Positions 40,712-49,775 of a stretch of DNA of 64,000 nt are shown here, piece by piece. Origin of the DNA: Amycolatopsis anabasis (lineage in GTDB: Bacteria > Actinomycetota > Actinomycetes > Mycobacteriales > Pseudonocardiaceae). The notes under the pieces are model-generated. The model searched no databases and was not told the origin of the DNA. It was given only the letters and a program-made list of their open reading frames with translations. A program made the position numbers and the translations under genes. Location of the stretch: positions 47,931-111,930 of the forward strand of contig NZ_VTHK01000020.1 of NCBI RefSeq assembly GCF_009765355.1, read 5' to 3'. Numbering within the stretch: position 1 is the first letter of the stretch; every line of letters starts with the position of its first letter.

Positions 40712-43700
40712 GTGTCCGGAACACACGCCGTCGAAGGCCGCCCGAACCGCGCGGGCAAGCGCGCCGCCGAGGGGGCGACGACCCGGCCGGAGGGGCCGTG
40801 CGCGTGGGAGGCGGCGGAGCCGGAGGAAGTGTCACAACCGGCCGTCTCGCGGGACTTCAGCAGGCTCCCGGTGCGCCGGGCGCCGCCGGAACGGCCACGC
40901 GCCGAACTCGCCGTGAGCGCACCGGACGACGCTTTCGAACGAGAAGCCGATCACGTCGCGGACCGGGTGCTCGGCGGGACCGGCCAGCAGCCGGCCGTCC
41001 GGCCGGGCGGCGAGCGCCCCGCCGTTCAGCGGGCGACGGCCTCCGCCACCGAGTCGCGGACCGTGCCGGCCGGCGTAGTGCGATCCCCCGGGCGCCCCCT
41101 GGACGCGGACACCCGGGCGTTCATGGAACCGCGCTTCGGATGGGACTTCTCCGGGGTGCGGGTGCACGCCGACGCCGAGGCCGCGGCTTCGGCGAACGGG
41201 GTGCAGGCCCTCGCCTACACCGTGGGGAACCACATCGTTTTCGGCGCGGGCAGGTTCGCACCGGCCACCCGCGAGGGGCGGCGCCTGCTGGCGCACGAGC
41301 TGGCCCATGTGGTCCAGCAGACCGAAACCACCGCGACACCGTCGCTTCAACGGCAGAAGGCTCCCGGCGCCGCGAAACCGGACGCCGAAGTGGGTTTCGT
41401 CATCGAGATGACCGGCGGCGGTTTTGAGCTGGAGGCGGAACTGCTGCGCCGCGGCATCCTGCGACCTGGCGAGTACACCTCTTGGGGCTGGGCATCCGAT
41501 GGCTATTTCTTCCTTCATTCCAGCGGCAAGGGCGACACGTTCACCGAACACGTGGTGCTCATCGCGCAGTACATCAGAAACGCCAAGGGCGACGTGACCG
41601 GTTACCGGATCATTCCCTACTTCACTCGCGTCGTCGGTACGCGCGATCCTTCGGCTCCCCGCGAACCCGCCGATTCGAAGAAGAAACCGGCGGCCCCGGC
41701 GAAGCGCACGGCCGCGCCGCCGGGGAAGACCGCGCCGGAAACGCCGAGGACCGTCGACGAGATGCGGGCCGAGTTCGAAGCGCTGCCGGAACCGATCAAG
41801 AACTTGCTGGTGGCCGGGCAACAGCCCAAACCGCTGGACCTGGCACACCTGCTGCGCATCGCCGCGAAGCTCAAGCGGTTGCAACCGGAGGACCTCGAGC
41901 TCTACAAACTGGTGGCGAAGAAACTCGCCACCGACCTGGATTCGTTCGAACGCTCGGTGGACGCGTTCATCAAGTTCAAGGAACAGATCAGGGCGCAGGC
42001 GGACGCCGAACGGAAGAAGGACGCCGGCGCCGAAGAGCCGACCCTGGAAGCGAAGCTGGCCAAGACCTGGAGCCGGTTCGACGACGCGAAGTTCAGCGGC
42101 ATGAACACCGCCCAGAAGGAAGACCTCGCCCGGGACATCGCCGCCGAACAACGCAATATCCAACTGGAACACATGGCGACCCATCCCGGCGAAACCGCGC
42201 TCGGCATGGCCGAAAGCATGGTGCGGCTGGACAAGACGGCCAAGGCCATCGCCGAGGACGTCCGGGAAGCGGCGGACGGGAGCAAGGGCGCCTACTCCAG
42301 GCTCGCCGGTGCCGTGGGCGCCTACAACAAGTACGTCGCGGCAGCCGCTTCGATCCTCTTCGTCGCACTGCTGTTCGTGCCCGGGGTGAACCTGCTCGAA
42401 CTGGCGGTGGCCGGCCTGGCGGTCGCCGCGAGCGCCATCGCGCTGTCGGCCGCGGAATCCGAACTCCGCATCAAGGCCGCCGGCGAAGCCCAGACCGCCG
42501 AGGACTTCAAGACCCAGACGGCCAAATCCGCCGCGGCGCAAACCCAGGCGGTGGTGGCCGCGGCGATGCTGGCGCTGGCGCTGGTCACCAAGATCGTCGC
42601 GCGGATTCCCTTGCCCGGCAGGCTCCAGAACGTCGGTTCGGCCCTGAAGATGGCGAAGACCGCGCTGCTGGACAAGAGCGGTGTCGGCCCGGCGTGGCAA
42701 GGCATCAAGACCGATCTGCTCGCCAGGCTCCGCGGCGCCAAACAGGGGTTGCCCGAGGCGCTCGCCGACCAGGCGAAGGGGGTCTCGGCCACCGCCAAGG
42801 CCGTCGAGGGCATGTCGGGCGACGAGTTCGTGCAGCACCTGGCCGACGGCGACCCCAAACTCGCCGATCTCGGCATTCCACCGGAGCAGGCGAAGGCCAC
42901 CCAGCAACTCGCGAAGACACCGGAAGGCAAGAACATTCCGGAGCAGCTTCGCCGCGACTCCCTCCAGGCGCTGCGGGATGCCCCGGTGGAGGCCGCGAAG
43001 AAGGTCGACCAGTTCCTGAAGAACGTCGACGACTCGATTGCCGAGGTGGAGCAAGCCAAGAGCGCCGAGCAGTTGCGATCCGCCGTGGACGACGCGAGCG
43101 CGAAGCTGGGCGCCGAGGAACAGGCCCGCCAGGCGGTCGCCGACGAACAGGCGTACGTCACCAAACGGGTGCGGGGCTCGCGGTGGACCGCCATCCGGGA
43201 GCAGGTCAGGAAGAAACTGGGCGCGCTGCAAGAAGAGCAGGCGCGGACCGAGGCCACCATCGACCGGCTCGAGCGGGAGCACCACGAGCTCACCCGCAAG
43301 GTCAACGAGCTCAGCAAGAAGGCCACCGACCGCTCGGCCGGCAGCGAGGCACGCGCCGAGGCGTTGCGGGAGTGGAAAGCGGCCAAGGAGAAGCTGAACA
43401 AACTGGTCGAGGAAGACGAGCTGGGTGGCTACCAGGAGGAACGCTCCAAGCAGAAGAAGAAAGAGGAAGCCATCCTGGAGTCGCTGGAACTCAAGCGACC
43501 CGCCTTGCGAAAGTCTCTCAAGGACGCCGTCAAGAAAGCGGCCAAGACCAACGCGAAGGGCGAGTACCTGGATGCGAACACCGGCGAAGCGATCCAGGGT
43601 GAACCGGTGTACGGTCACAAGTACGGCCGGGAACATCGCAGACTCGCGCTGGAAGCCTCGGAGAAGGGCATGACCCAGGAACAGTTCAACGATTGGGTCA

Positions 43701-43780
43701 ACGACCACCCGGAATGGTTCCAGACCGAGACGAAGGCGAACAATGAAAGCCACCGATTCGAAAAGCCCGGAATCGACTGA
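40712..43780 (+). CDS. DUF4157 (eCIS core) polymorphic toxin with GH-E-type nuclease domain
   Basis: A 1022-residue multidomain toxin. 'APDDAFEREADHVADRVL' and 'FGWDFSGVRVHADAEA' open the DUF4157 (eCIS core) domain, with HExxH at residues 195-199 in 'LLAHELAHVVQQ'. Lys/Ala/Glu-rich helices follow, then a hydrophobic stretch around residues 545-585, and long coiled-coil-like helices to about 950. The last 55 residues read 'YGHKYGREHRRLALEASEKG', 'MTQEQFNDWVNDHPEWF' and 'NNESHRFEKPG', matching the GH-E group of HNH/EndoVII nucleases. GTG 40712 has GGAGG five bases upstream. DUF4157 proteins are typical contractile-injection cargo. The next gene, overlapping by one base, is the likely immunity gene. 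Confidence 0.88.
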   Translation: MSGTHAVEGRPNRAGKRAAEGATTRPEGPCAWEAAEPEEVSQPAVSRDFSRLPVRRAPPERPRAELAVSAPDDAFEREADHVADRVLGGTGQQPAVRPGGERPAVQRATASATESRTVPAGVVRSPGRPLDADTRAFMEPRFGWDFSGVRVHADAEAAASANGVQALAYTVGNHIVFGAGRFAPATREGRRLLAHELAHVVQQTETTATPSLQRQKAPGAAKPDAEVGFVIEMTGGGFELEAELLRRGILRPGEYTSWGWASDGYFFLHSSGKGDTFTEHVVLIAQYIRNAKGDVTGYRIIPYFTRVVGTRDPSAPREPADSKKKPAAPAKRTAAPPGKTAPETPRTVDEMRAEFEALPEPIKNLLVAGQQPKPLDLAHLLRIAAKLKRLQPEDLELYKLVAKKLATDLDSFERSVDAFIKFKEQIRAQADAERKKDAGAEEPTLEAKLAKTWSRFDDAKFSGMNTAQKEDLARDIAAEQRNIQLEHMATHPGETALGMAESMVRLDKTAKAIAEDVREAADGSKGAYSRLAGAVGAYNKYVAAAASILFVALLFVPGVNLLELAVAGLAVAASAIALSAAESELRIKAAGEAQTAEDFKTQTAKSAAAQTQAVVAAAMLALALVTKIVARIPLPGRLQNVGSALKMAKTALLDKSGVGPAWQGIKTDLLARLRGAKQGLPEALADQAKGVSATAKAVEGMSGDEFVQHLADGDPKLADLGIPPEQAKATQQLAKTPEGKNIPEQLRRDSLQALRDAPVEAAKKVDQFLKNVDDSIAEVEQAKSAEQLRSAVDDASAKLGAEEQARQAVADEQAYVTKRVRGSRWTAIREQVRKKLGALQEEQARTEATIDRLEREHHELTRKVNELSKKATDRSAGSEARAEALREWKAAKEKLNKLVEEDELGGYQEERSKQKKKEEAILESLELKRPALRKSLKDAVKKAAKTNAKGEYLDANTGEAIQGEPVYGHKYGREHRRLALEASEKGMTQEQFNDWVNDHPEWFQTETKANNESHRFEKPGID

Positions 43781-44262
43781 TGAAGACCTTCGATGAAGTC
43801 ACGCGAGCGGTGTACCGCAAGGAGATGGCCACGCTCGGCGAGCTGACTCCCGGCGAAGTGAACCTCACCGATGCCGACGGGCGCACCCCGCTGATGCACG
43901 CTGTGCTGGCCGAGGACGCGGATCCCGCCGTCGTGGTTTCACTGATCGACCGCGGTGCGGATGTGAACGTCACCGACAACGGGCAGAACTGGACCGCCGT
44001 GCATTTCGCGGCACGTGATCAGAACGAGGCGTTGGTTCGGTTGTTGCTCGAGGCCGGAGCCGAAGTCGACGCCGTGGATGTTTTCGGCAATACGCCGCTC
44101 TGGCGCGGCGTGCTGAACGCCGGTTCCGATCTGGCGGCGTTGCGGGCGCTCCTCGAATACGGCGCGGATCCTCGGCGGAAGAACCAGTACGGAGCTTCGC
44201 CGCTCGATATGGCGCGCGAAAGCGGCCAGAGGGATGTCGTGGCGCTCCTCGAAGGTCGTTGA
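43780..44262 (+). CDS. Ankyrin-repeat immunity protein (predicted)
   Basis: A 160-residue protein of about four ankyrin repeats: 'DADGRTPLMHAVLAED', 'DNGQNWTAVHFAARDQNEAL', 'DVFGNTPLWRGVLNAG' and 'NQYGASPLDMARESGQRDVV', with a short N-terminal helix pair. The start codon overlaps the toxin stop (TGATG), so translation is coupled. Small ankyrin proteins are common immunity factors for polymorphic nuclease toxins. By position it should bind and block the GH-E nuclease (inference). No signal peptide, so it is cytoplasmic. Confidence 0.82.
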   Translation: MKTFDEVTRAVYRKEMATLGELTPGEVNLTDADGRTPLMHAVLAEDADPAVVVSLIDRGADVNVTDNGQNWTAVHFAARDQNEALVRLLLEAGAEVDAVDVFGNTPLWRGVLNAGSDLAALRALLEYGADPRRKNQYGASPLDMARESGQRDVVALLEGR

Positions 44263-44321
44263 GCGCCGATCCCCCACCACGCCTCGAACTCACCGACCGG
44301 CAGAAATAATGGCAAGGAGGT

Positions 44322-44352
44322 TGCCCACTCCCTGCCACTCTCAACTTATAGC
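44322..44352 (+). promoter_or_regulatory. Predicted rph promoter
   Basis: TTGCCC (44322-44327) and TATAGC (44347-44352) are 19 bases apart, just before the rifamycin-associated element. The spacing is slightly long, so the -35 assignment is uncertain; the -10 is convincing. Confidence 0.4.
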
Positions 44353-44359
44353 GCACCGG

Positions 44360-44378
44360 GGGCCTTGCGGCAAGGCCC
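44360..44378 (+). promoter_or_regulatory. Rifamycin-associated element (RAE)
   Basis: GGGCCTTGCGGCAAGGCCC is a perfect inverted repeat with 8-bp arms around CGG. It matches, apart from one or two bases at the left edge, the 19-bp rifamycin-associated element described upstream of rifamycin-inactivation genes in actinomycetes. It lies 62 bases before the rph start. Confidence 0.8.
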
Positions 44379-44439
44379 GGGTCGTGCCGCACAATCTCCA
44401 GCCGACGCCAGAACCTGGGGAAACGGGGAGGATGAACGG

Positions 44440-47040
44440 ATGGGCAGCTACGTGCTCGATCTCCAGGAGATCGACCGGACGCAGGTCGCTGTGGGCGGTG
44501 GCAAGGGCGCGCACCTGGGAGAGCTTTCGCGGATCGAAGGCATCCGCGTGCCGGCCGGTTTTTGCGTGACGACGGACGCCTTCCGGCGAGTCATGGAAGA
44601 CGCGCCGTCGATTGACGAGCAGCTGGATCGGCTGTCGCGGCTGAACCCGGACGACCGGGAGGCGATTCGCACGCGTAGCGCGGAGATGCGCCAGATCCTC
44701 GAAGCGATCGTCGTCCCCGACGAGGTGGCGGCGGCGATCACCAGCGCACTCGCCCGGCTCGGCGAGGAAGCCGCCTACGCCGTCCGATCGAGCGCGACGG
44801 CGGAGGACTTGCCCGGGGCCTCCTTCGCGGGCCAGCAGGACACGTACCTGAACGTCGTGGGGCCGGCGGCGATCCTCCAGCACATCAGCCGGTGCTGGGC
44901 CTCGCTGTTCACCGAGCGGGCCGTGACCTACCGGCTGCGGAACGGCTTCGACCACCGCAAGGTCCACATGGCCGTGGTCGTGCAGCGGATGGTCTTCCCA
45001 CAGGCGGCCGGCGTCCTCTTCACCGCCGATCCCGCCACGTCCAACCGGAAGGTCGCCTGCGTGGAGGCCAGCTTCGGCCTCGGCGAGGCCCTGGTCTCCG
45101 GCCTGGTGAACGCCGACGTCTACCGGGTGCGCGACGGCGGCATCGTCGCCAAGGCGGTCGCCGCCAAGCAGCGTGCCATCCACGCCACGCCGGGCGGAGG
45201 AACGCGGGAACAGCCGATCGAGCCGGCGCAGCAGGAACAGCCGGCGCTGACGGACGCGCAGGTCGTGCGGCTCGCGCAGCTGGGCCGACGGATCGAAGCT
45301 CACTTCGGCCACCCCCAGGACATCGAATGGTGCCTGGCCGACGACGGCTTCCAGATCGTGCAGAGCCGGCCGATCACCACGCTGTTCCCCGTCCCGGAGG
45401 TCGATGACCGGGACAACCACGTCTACGTCTCCGTCGGTCATCAGCAGATGATGACCGACCCCATGAAGCCCCTGGGTCTCTCCGTGTGGCAGCTGACGAC
45501 CCCCCGGCCGATGTCCGAGGCCGGTGGAAGGCTGTTCGTCGACATCACCCGGCAGCTGGCGTCGCCGACGAGCCGCGCCGCCTACCTGGAGGCCCTGGGG
45601 AAGTCCGACCCGTTGATCCAGGACGCGCTGCAGATCGTCCTCGACCGCGGCGACTTCATCCCGTCGCTCCCCGACGAAGGTCCCGGCGAGCCGTTCCTCG
45701 GCGGCAGGCAGGCCGCGACCGAGAACGATCCGGCGATCGTCACCGAGCTGATCGAGCGCAACCAGGCGTCTCTCGCCGCGTTGAAGCACGACATCCGGAC
45801 GAAGTCCGGGAGTGCGTTGCTCGATTTCATCCTGGAGGACCTCCAGGAGCTGAAGCGCATCGTGTTCGATCCGCGCAGCCTGCCGGTGATCATGGCGGCG
45901 ATGGAGGCGACGGGGTGGCTCAACGAGCGGCTGCGGGAGTGGCTGGGCGAGAAGAACGCGGCCGACACGCTCTCCCAGTCCGTCCCCCACAACGTCACCT
46001 CGGAGATGGGGCTGGCGCTCCTCGACGTCGCGGACGTGATCCGCCCGCATCCGGAAGTCGTCGCCTTCCTGCGGGACGCGGAGGACGAGGACTTCCTCGA
46101 CAAACTGGCCGAACTCGACGGCGGACCGGAAGCGCGCGACGCCATCGCGGCCTACCTCGACAAGTACGGCATGCGCTGCGTCGGCGAAATCGACATCACC
46201 AGGCCGCGGTGGAGCGAACGGCCCACCACGCTGCTGCCCATGCTCCTCTCCAACATCAAGAACCACGAGCCGGGCGCCGGTGAGCGCCGCTTCGAGCAAG
46301 GGCGGCAAGAGGCGTGGCAGAAGGAACAGGAGCTGCTGGAGCGCTTGCGGGCCTTGCCGGACGGGGAGCGGAAGGCCGAAGAAACCAAACGGAACATCGA
46401 TCTCGTCCGGACGTTCATCGGCTACCGCGAGTATCCGAAGTACAGCATGATCAGTCGTTACTTCGTGTACAAACAGGCCTTGCTGGAGGAGGCCGGACGC
46501 CTCGTGCGGGCCGGTGTGCTTCGCGAGCAGGAAGACATCTTCTTCCTGCGGTTCCAGGAACTTCAGGAAGTCGTGCGTACGAACCAGGTCGACGACGAGC
46601 TCATCCGCCGGCGCAAGGACGCGTTCCGGTCATATCAAGCGCTCACGCCGCCCCGGGTGCTCACCTCGGACGGCGAGGCGCTCACCGGAACGTACCGGCG
46701 CGACGATCTGCCGGCCGGTGCGCTGGTCGGCCTGCCGGTTTCCGCCGGGACCGTCGAGGGGCGGGCGCGAGTCATCCTGGACATGGCGACGGCCGATGTC
46801 GAACCGGGCGACATCCTGGTCACGGCCCATACCGACCCCAGCTGGTCGCCCCTGTTCGTCGCGATCGCGGGCCTGGTGACGGAGGTCGGGGGCCTGATGA
46901 CCCATGGCGCGGTGATCGCACGGGAATACGGCCTGCCGGCCGTCGTCGGGGTGGAACACGCGACGCGCTTGATCCAGGACCGGCAGCGGATCCGGTTGAA
47001 CGGAACCGACGGGTACCTCGAGATCCTCCCCGCGACGTGA
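44440..47040 (+). CDS. rph: Rifampin phosphotransferase
   Basis: An 866-residue protein, the size of known Rph enzymes. The N-terminal ATP-grasp domain has 'GGGKGAHLGELSRIEGIRVP', 'AYAVRSSATAEDLPGASFAG' and 'GVLFTADPATSNRKVA'; a middle rifamycin-binding domain follows; the C-terminal PEP-synthase-like swivel domain holds the phospho-carrier His822 in 'VGGLMTHGAVIAREYGLPAV'. Rph uses ATP to phosphorylate the C21 hydroxyl of rifamycins, releasing AMP and Pi. ATG 44440 follows GGGGAGG by eight bases. The upstream RAE indicates rifamycin-inducible control. Function as resistance gene is well supported by family and context. Confidence 0.9.
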   Translation: MGSYVLDLQEIDRTQVAVGGGKGAHLGELSRIEGIRVPAGFCVTTDAFRRVMEDAPSIDEQLDRLSRLNPDDREAIRTRSAEMRQILEAIVVPDEVAAAITSALARLGEEAAYAVRSSATAEDLPGASFAGQQDTYLNVVGPAAILQHISRCWASLFTERAVTYRLRNGFDHRKVHMAVVVQRMVFPQAAGVLFTADPATSNRKVACVEASFGLGEALVSGLVNADVYRVRDGGIVAKAVAAKQRAIHATPGGGTREQPIEPAQQEQPALTDAQVVRLAQLGRRIEAHFGHPQDIEWCLADDGFQIVQSRPITTLFPVPEVDDRDNHVYVSVGHQQMMTDPMKPLGLSVWQLTTPRPMSEAGGRLFVDITRQLASPTSRAAYLEALGKSDPLIQDALQIVLDRGDFIPSLPDEGPGEPFLGGRQAATENDPAIVTELIERNQASLAALKHDIRTKSGSALLDFILEDLQELKRIVFDPRSLPVIMAAMEATGWLNERLREWLGEKNAADTLSQSVPHNVTSEMGLALLDVADVIRPHPEVVAFLRDAEDEDFLDKLAELDGGPEARDAIAAYLDKYGMRCVGEIDITRPRWSERPTTLLPMLLSNIKNHEPGAGERRFEQGRQEAWQKEQELLERLRALPDGERKAEETKRNIDLVRTFIGYREYPKYSMISRYFVYKQALLEEAGRLVRAGVLREQEDIFFLRFQELQEVVRTNQVDDELIRRRKDAFRSYQALTPPRVLTSDGEALTGTYRRDDLPAGALVGLPVSAGTVEGRARVILDMATADVEPGDILVTAHTDPSWSPLFVAIAGLVTEVGGLMTHGAVIAREYGLPAVVGVEHATRLIQDRQRIRLNGTDGYLEILPAT

Positions 47041-47056
47041 GGAACTGAGCGCGGTC

Positions 47057-47103
47057 AGGAGGGTGTCCAGCTCTCCGCTCACACCTTGACTGGACACCCT
47101 CCT
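47057..47103. terminator. Bidirectional terminator between rph and the MFS gene
   Basis: AGGAGGGTGTCCAG (47057-47070) and its exact complement (47090-47103) form a 14-bp stem with a 19-base loop in the short gap between the convergent rph and MFS genes. It can serve both strands. Confidence 0.75.
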
Positions 47104-47121
47104 CCCCCATCCGCGGCACGA

Positions 47122-48654
47122 TCAGTGGTTCTCCAGGACGGGGACCGGCGTTTCGGCGGCCGCCGGGCGAGACCTGCGCAACGCGATCATGCCGACCACC
47201 GCGAACACCACGACGATCGCGGCACCGATACCGGCAACGGTGTGCAGGCCGGACGAGAAGGCATCCCGTGCGGTGGCGAGCAATCCGTCCGCCAGCGAAC
47301 CGGGAAGAGCGCTCGCCGCCTGCAGGGCGCCGGCCATGCTGTCCGTCGCTTGGGCGGCGGCCTCGGCGGGAACCTGCGCGGGAACGGCGACCTGGTCGCG
47401 GTAGACGGCCGTGCCGATGCTGCCGAACACCGCGATTCCCATGGCGATACCGAATTCGGCGCTGGTCTCCGACATCGCCGAAGCAGCACCGGCCTTCTGC
47501 GGGGGAACCGAGCTCACCACCATCTCGGTGCACAGCACGCCCTGCGGCCCCATCCCGAAGCTGGCGATCGACATGCCCACCACGACGAACGCCACCCCAC
47601 CGGCACCGGCGGCCTGGGTGAACAGCACGATCCCGGCTGCCGCGATCAGCATCCCGAAACCGAGCACGAACTCCGGCCGGAACCGCCGCGCCAGCCGCGG
47701 CGCGATCAGCGACCCGACCACCACCGCACCGGCCTGCGGCACCAGCCAGAGCCCGGCTTCCACCGCGGTAAGCCCGGCGACCATCTGCAGGTACTGGCTG
47801 ACCAGCAGGAAGACACCGCCCATGGTGACCGCGCCGACCAGCATGATGCTCACCGCCGCGCTGAACGCCCGCACCCGGAACAGCCGCAGGTCCAGCATCG
47901 GATCGGCCAGGCCGCGCTGGCGGCGGACGAACACCACGCCGATCGCCAGGCCCACGGCGAGCACGATCACCTTGACCAGCGACACGCCGTCCTTGGCGGT
48001 CTCCTTGAGGGCGTAGATGATCGGCAGGATCGCGCCCAGCGACAGCGCCACGCTCGCCAGATCGAGCCGCCCGGCGGCGGTGTCGCGGTACTCCGGCAAC
48101 AGCTTCGGCGCGGTGGCCAGCAGCAGGACCATGACCGGCACGGACATCAGGAACACCGAGCCCCACCAGAAGTGCTCCAGCAGCACGCCACCGACCACCG
48201 GCCCGATCACCATGCCGCCCATGAAGCAGCTCATCCACACCGCGATCGCCGTCCCGCGCTGCTTGGCGTCCTGGAACATGTTGCTGATCAGCGCCAGCGT
48301 GGACGGCATCAGCGTCGCCCCGGCGACCCCGAGCACCGCCCGCGCCCCGATCAGCATCTCCGGACTGGTGGCGAAAGCCGCCACGATCGACGCCACGCCG
48401 AAAGCGGCGCCGCCGGCCATCAACAGCTTCCGCCGGCCGATCCGGTCGCCCAGGGTGCCCATCGTGACCAGGAAACCGGCGATCATGAAGCCGTAGATGT
48501 CGATGATCCACAACAGTTGGGTGCTGCTCGGCCGCAGATCGGCGGCCAGGTGCGGGACTGCCATATGCAGCACGCTCATGTCCAGCGACAACAGCAGTGT
48601 CGGCAGCGCCAGCACCGCCAACCCCAGCCACTCGCGTCGTCCTGCCCTCATCAT
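47122..48654 (-). CDS. MFS drug exporter, DHA2/QacA-like (14 spans)
   Basis: A 510-residue multidrug transporter of the 14-span DHA2 group: 'LLLSLDMSVLHMAVPHLAAD' in the first span, motif A 'TMGTLGDRIGRRKLLMAGGA', and motif C-like 'GGMVIGPVVGGVLLEHFWW' in span five, typical of H+/drug antiporters. The start is one of two ATG codons at 48654/48651 after GGGAG. It is convergent with rph across a shared terminator. It could contribute to antibiotic efflux; the substrate is unknown and no local regulator is visible. Confidence 0.88.
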   Translation of the reverse strand: MMRAGRREWLGLAVLALPTLLLSLDMSVLHMAVPHLAADLRPSSTQLLWIIDIYGFMIAGFLVTMGTLGDRIGRRKLLMAGGAAFGVASIVAAFATSPEMLIGARAVLGVAGATLMPSTLALISNMFQDAKQRGTAIAVWMSCFMGGMVIGPVVGGVLLEHFWWGSVFLMSVPVMVLLLATAPKLLPEYRDTAAGRLDLASVALSLGAILPIIYALKETAKDGVSLVKVIVLAVGLAIGVVFVRRQRGLADPMLDLRLFRVRAFSAAVSIMLVGAVTMGGVFLLVSQYLQMVAGLTAVEAGLWLVPQAGAVVVGSLIAPRLARRFRPEFVLGFGMLIAAAGIVLFTQAAGAGGVAFVVVGMSIASFGMGPQGVLCTEMVVSSVPPQKAGAASAMSETSAEFGIAMGIAVFGSIGTAVYRDQVAVPAQVPAEAAAQATDSMAGALQAASALPGSLADGLLATARDAFSSGLHTVAGIGAAIVVVFAVVGMIALRRSRPAAAETPVPVLENH

Positions 48655-48774
48655 CGTCTCCCGGAGGTCTCGATCGTCTCGTCTCACCCTTCCGTCGAAC
48701 CGCACCGGCCCAGATCGACATCGCGAGCCGAAATAGTCGAAGAAACTTTCCGCCTCGATCCGGCCGCGCGACCG

Positions 48775-49728
48775 TCAGGGCAGCAGGATGACCTTGCCGA
48801 ACTTGCCCGGCCCGGCCAGGCGGGCGTAGGCGTCGGCGAACCGGTCGAGCGGGAAGGCCGCGTCGACGGGCACCCGCAACCGCCCCCGCGCCAGCAGCGG
48901 CACCACGGACGTCCGCACGCCGGCGGCGAGGAGCGCCTTCTCCGCGGGTGACCGTCCGCGGATGGTGGTGCCGATCAAGTGGGCGCGCGCGAGCATGAGA
49001 TCGAACATCCGCAGCGGCGCCGTGGTGCCCGCCTGGACTCCGACGACGAGGACCTTGCCCCGGCTGCGGAGCAGGGCGATCCGCCGCAGGCAGTCCTCGC
49101 CGCCGACCAGTTCCACGATCACGTCGAACGGCGCGTGCGCGGCTTCCTGGTCGGGGGTCACCACGTCCACCTCGCCATCCGGGGCGAGTGCCCGCACCCG
49201 GTCATGGAGTTCGGGCCGGCGCACGCTGGCCACGGTGTGCGCCCCGGAGACCGCGGCGACCTGCACCATGGCCGTGCCCACCCCGCCCGCCGCGCCGCTG
49301 ACCAGCACCCGGTCGCCGGCGCGGACCCCGGCCTGGGTGACCAGGGCGTCCCAGGCGGTGCTGAACGCCTCCGGGAATCCGGCGGCCTCCTCCCACGGCA
49401 GGCCGTCGGGCACCGGCAGGAGAAGATCGGCGGGGACCGCGATCCGCTCGGCGTGGCCGCCACCGCCGACCAGTGCCATCACCCGGTCCCCGGGCACGAC
49501 CCCCGCGACACCGGATCCGACCTGCTCGACCTCGCCCGCGATTTCCAGGCCGGGCACGTCGTCCGGCCAGCCCGGCGGCGCCGGGTAATCTCCCCGCGCC
49601 TGCTGCAAGTCGGCGGCGTTGAGCCCGGCGGCCCGCACCCGGACCACCACGGCCCCCGGCCCCGCCACCGGCTCCGGACGCCGCTCCAGCTGGAACCTCC
49701 CGCGGGAATCGATCACTACGCTTCGCAT
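48775..49728 (-). CDS. Quinone-oxidoreductase-type MDR dehydrogenase
   Basis: A 317-residue zinc-independent medium-chain reductase: N-terminal GroES-like domain with 'VRAAGLNAADLQQARGDYP' and 'GLEIAGEVEQVGSGVAGVVP', NADPH loop 'RVLVSGAAGGVGTAMVQVAA', and 'LIGTTIRGRSPAEKALL' typical of QOR/PIG3-like enzymes. The catalytic-zinc Cys of alcohol dehydrogenases is absent. It reduces quinones or enones with NADPH. ATG 49728 is chosen, although its ribosome site is weak. It is divergent from the DUF1254 gene. Confidence 0.87.
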   Translation of the reverse strand: MRSVVIDSRGRFQLERRPEPVAGPGAVVVRVRAAGLNAADLQQARGDYPAPPGWPDDVPGLEIAGEVEQVGSGVAGVVPGDRVMALVGGGGHAERIAVPADLLLPVPDGLPWEEAAGFPEAFSTAWDALVTQAGVRAGDRVLVSGAAGGVGTAMVQVAAVSGAHTVASVRRPELHDRVRALAPDGEVDVVTPDQEAAHAPFDVIVELVGGEDCLRRIALLRSRGKVLVVGVQAGTTAPLRMFDLMLARAHLIGTTIRGRSPAEKALLAAGVRTSVVPLLARGRLRVPVDAAFPLDRFADAYARLAGPGKFGKVILLP

Positions 49729-49775
49729 GATCGCAATGTATGCCCGCAATCCTTTCGACCTTCGGGAGTGGTCCG

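Noticed and set aside
40832..43753. 973-residue minus-strand frame opposite the DUF4157 toxin
   Set aside because: It is very long but lacks any domain, and it mirrors the codon pattern of the toxin gene; the plus strand has clear motifs and a coupled downstream gene.
44341..46308. Long minus-strand frame opposite rph
   Set aside because: rph has family-wide similarity, correct length, ribosome site and RAE; the reverse frame has no recognisable domain.
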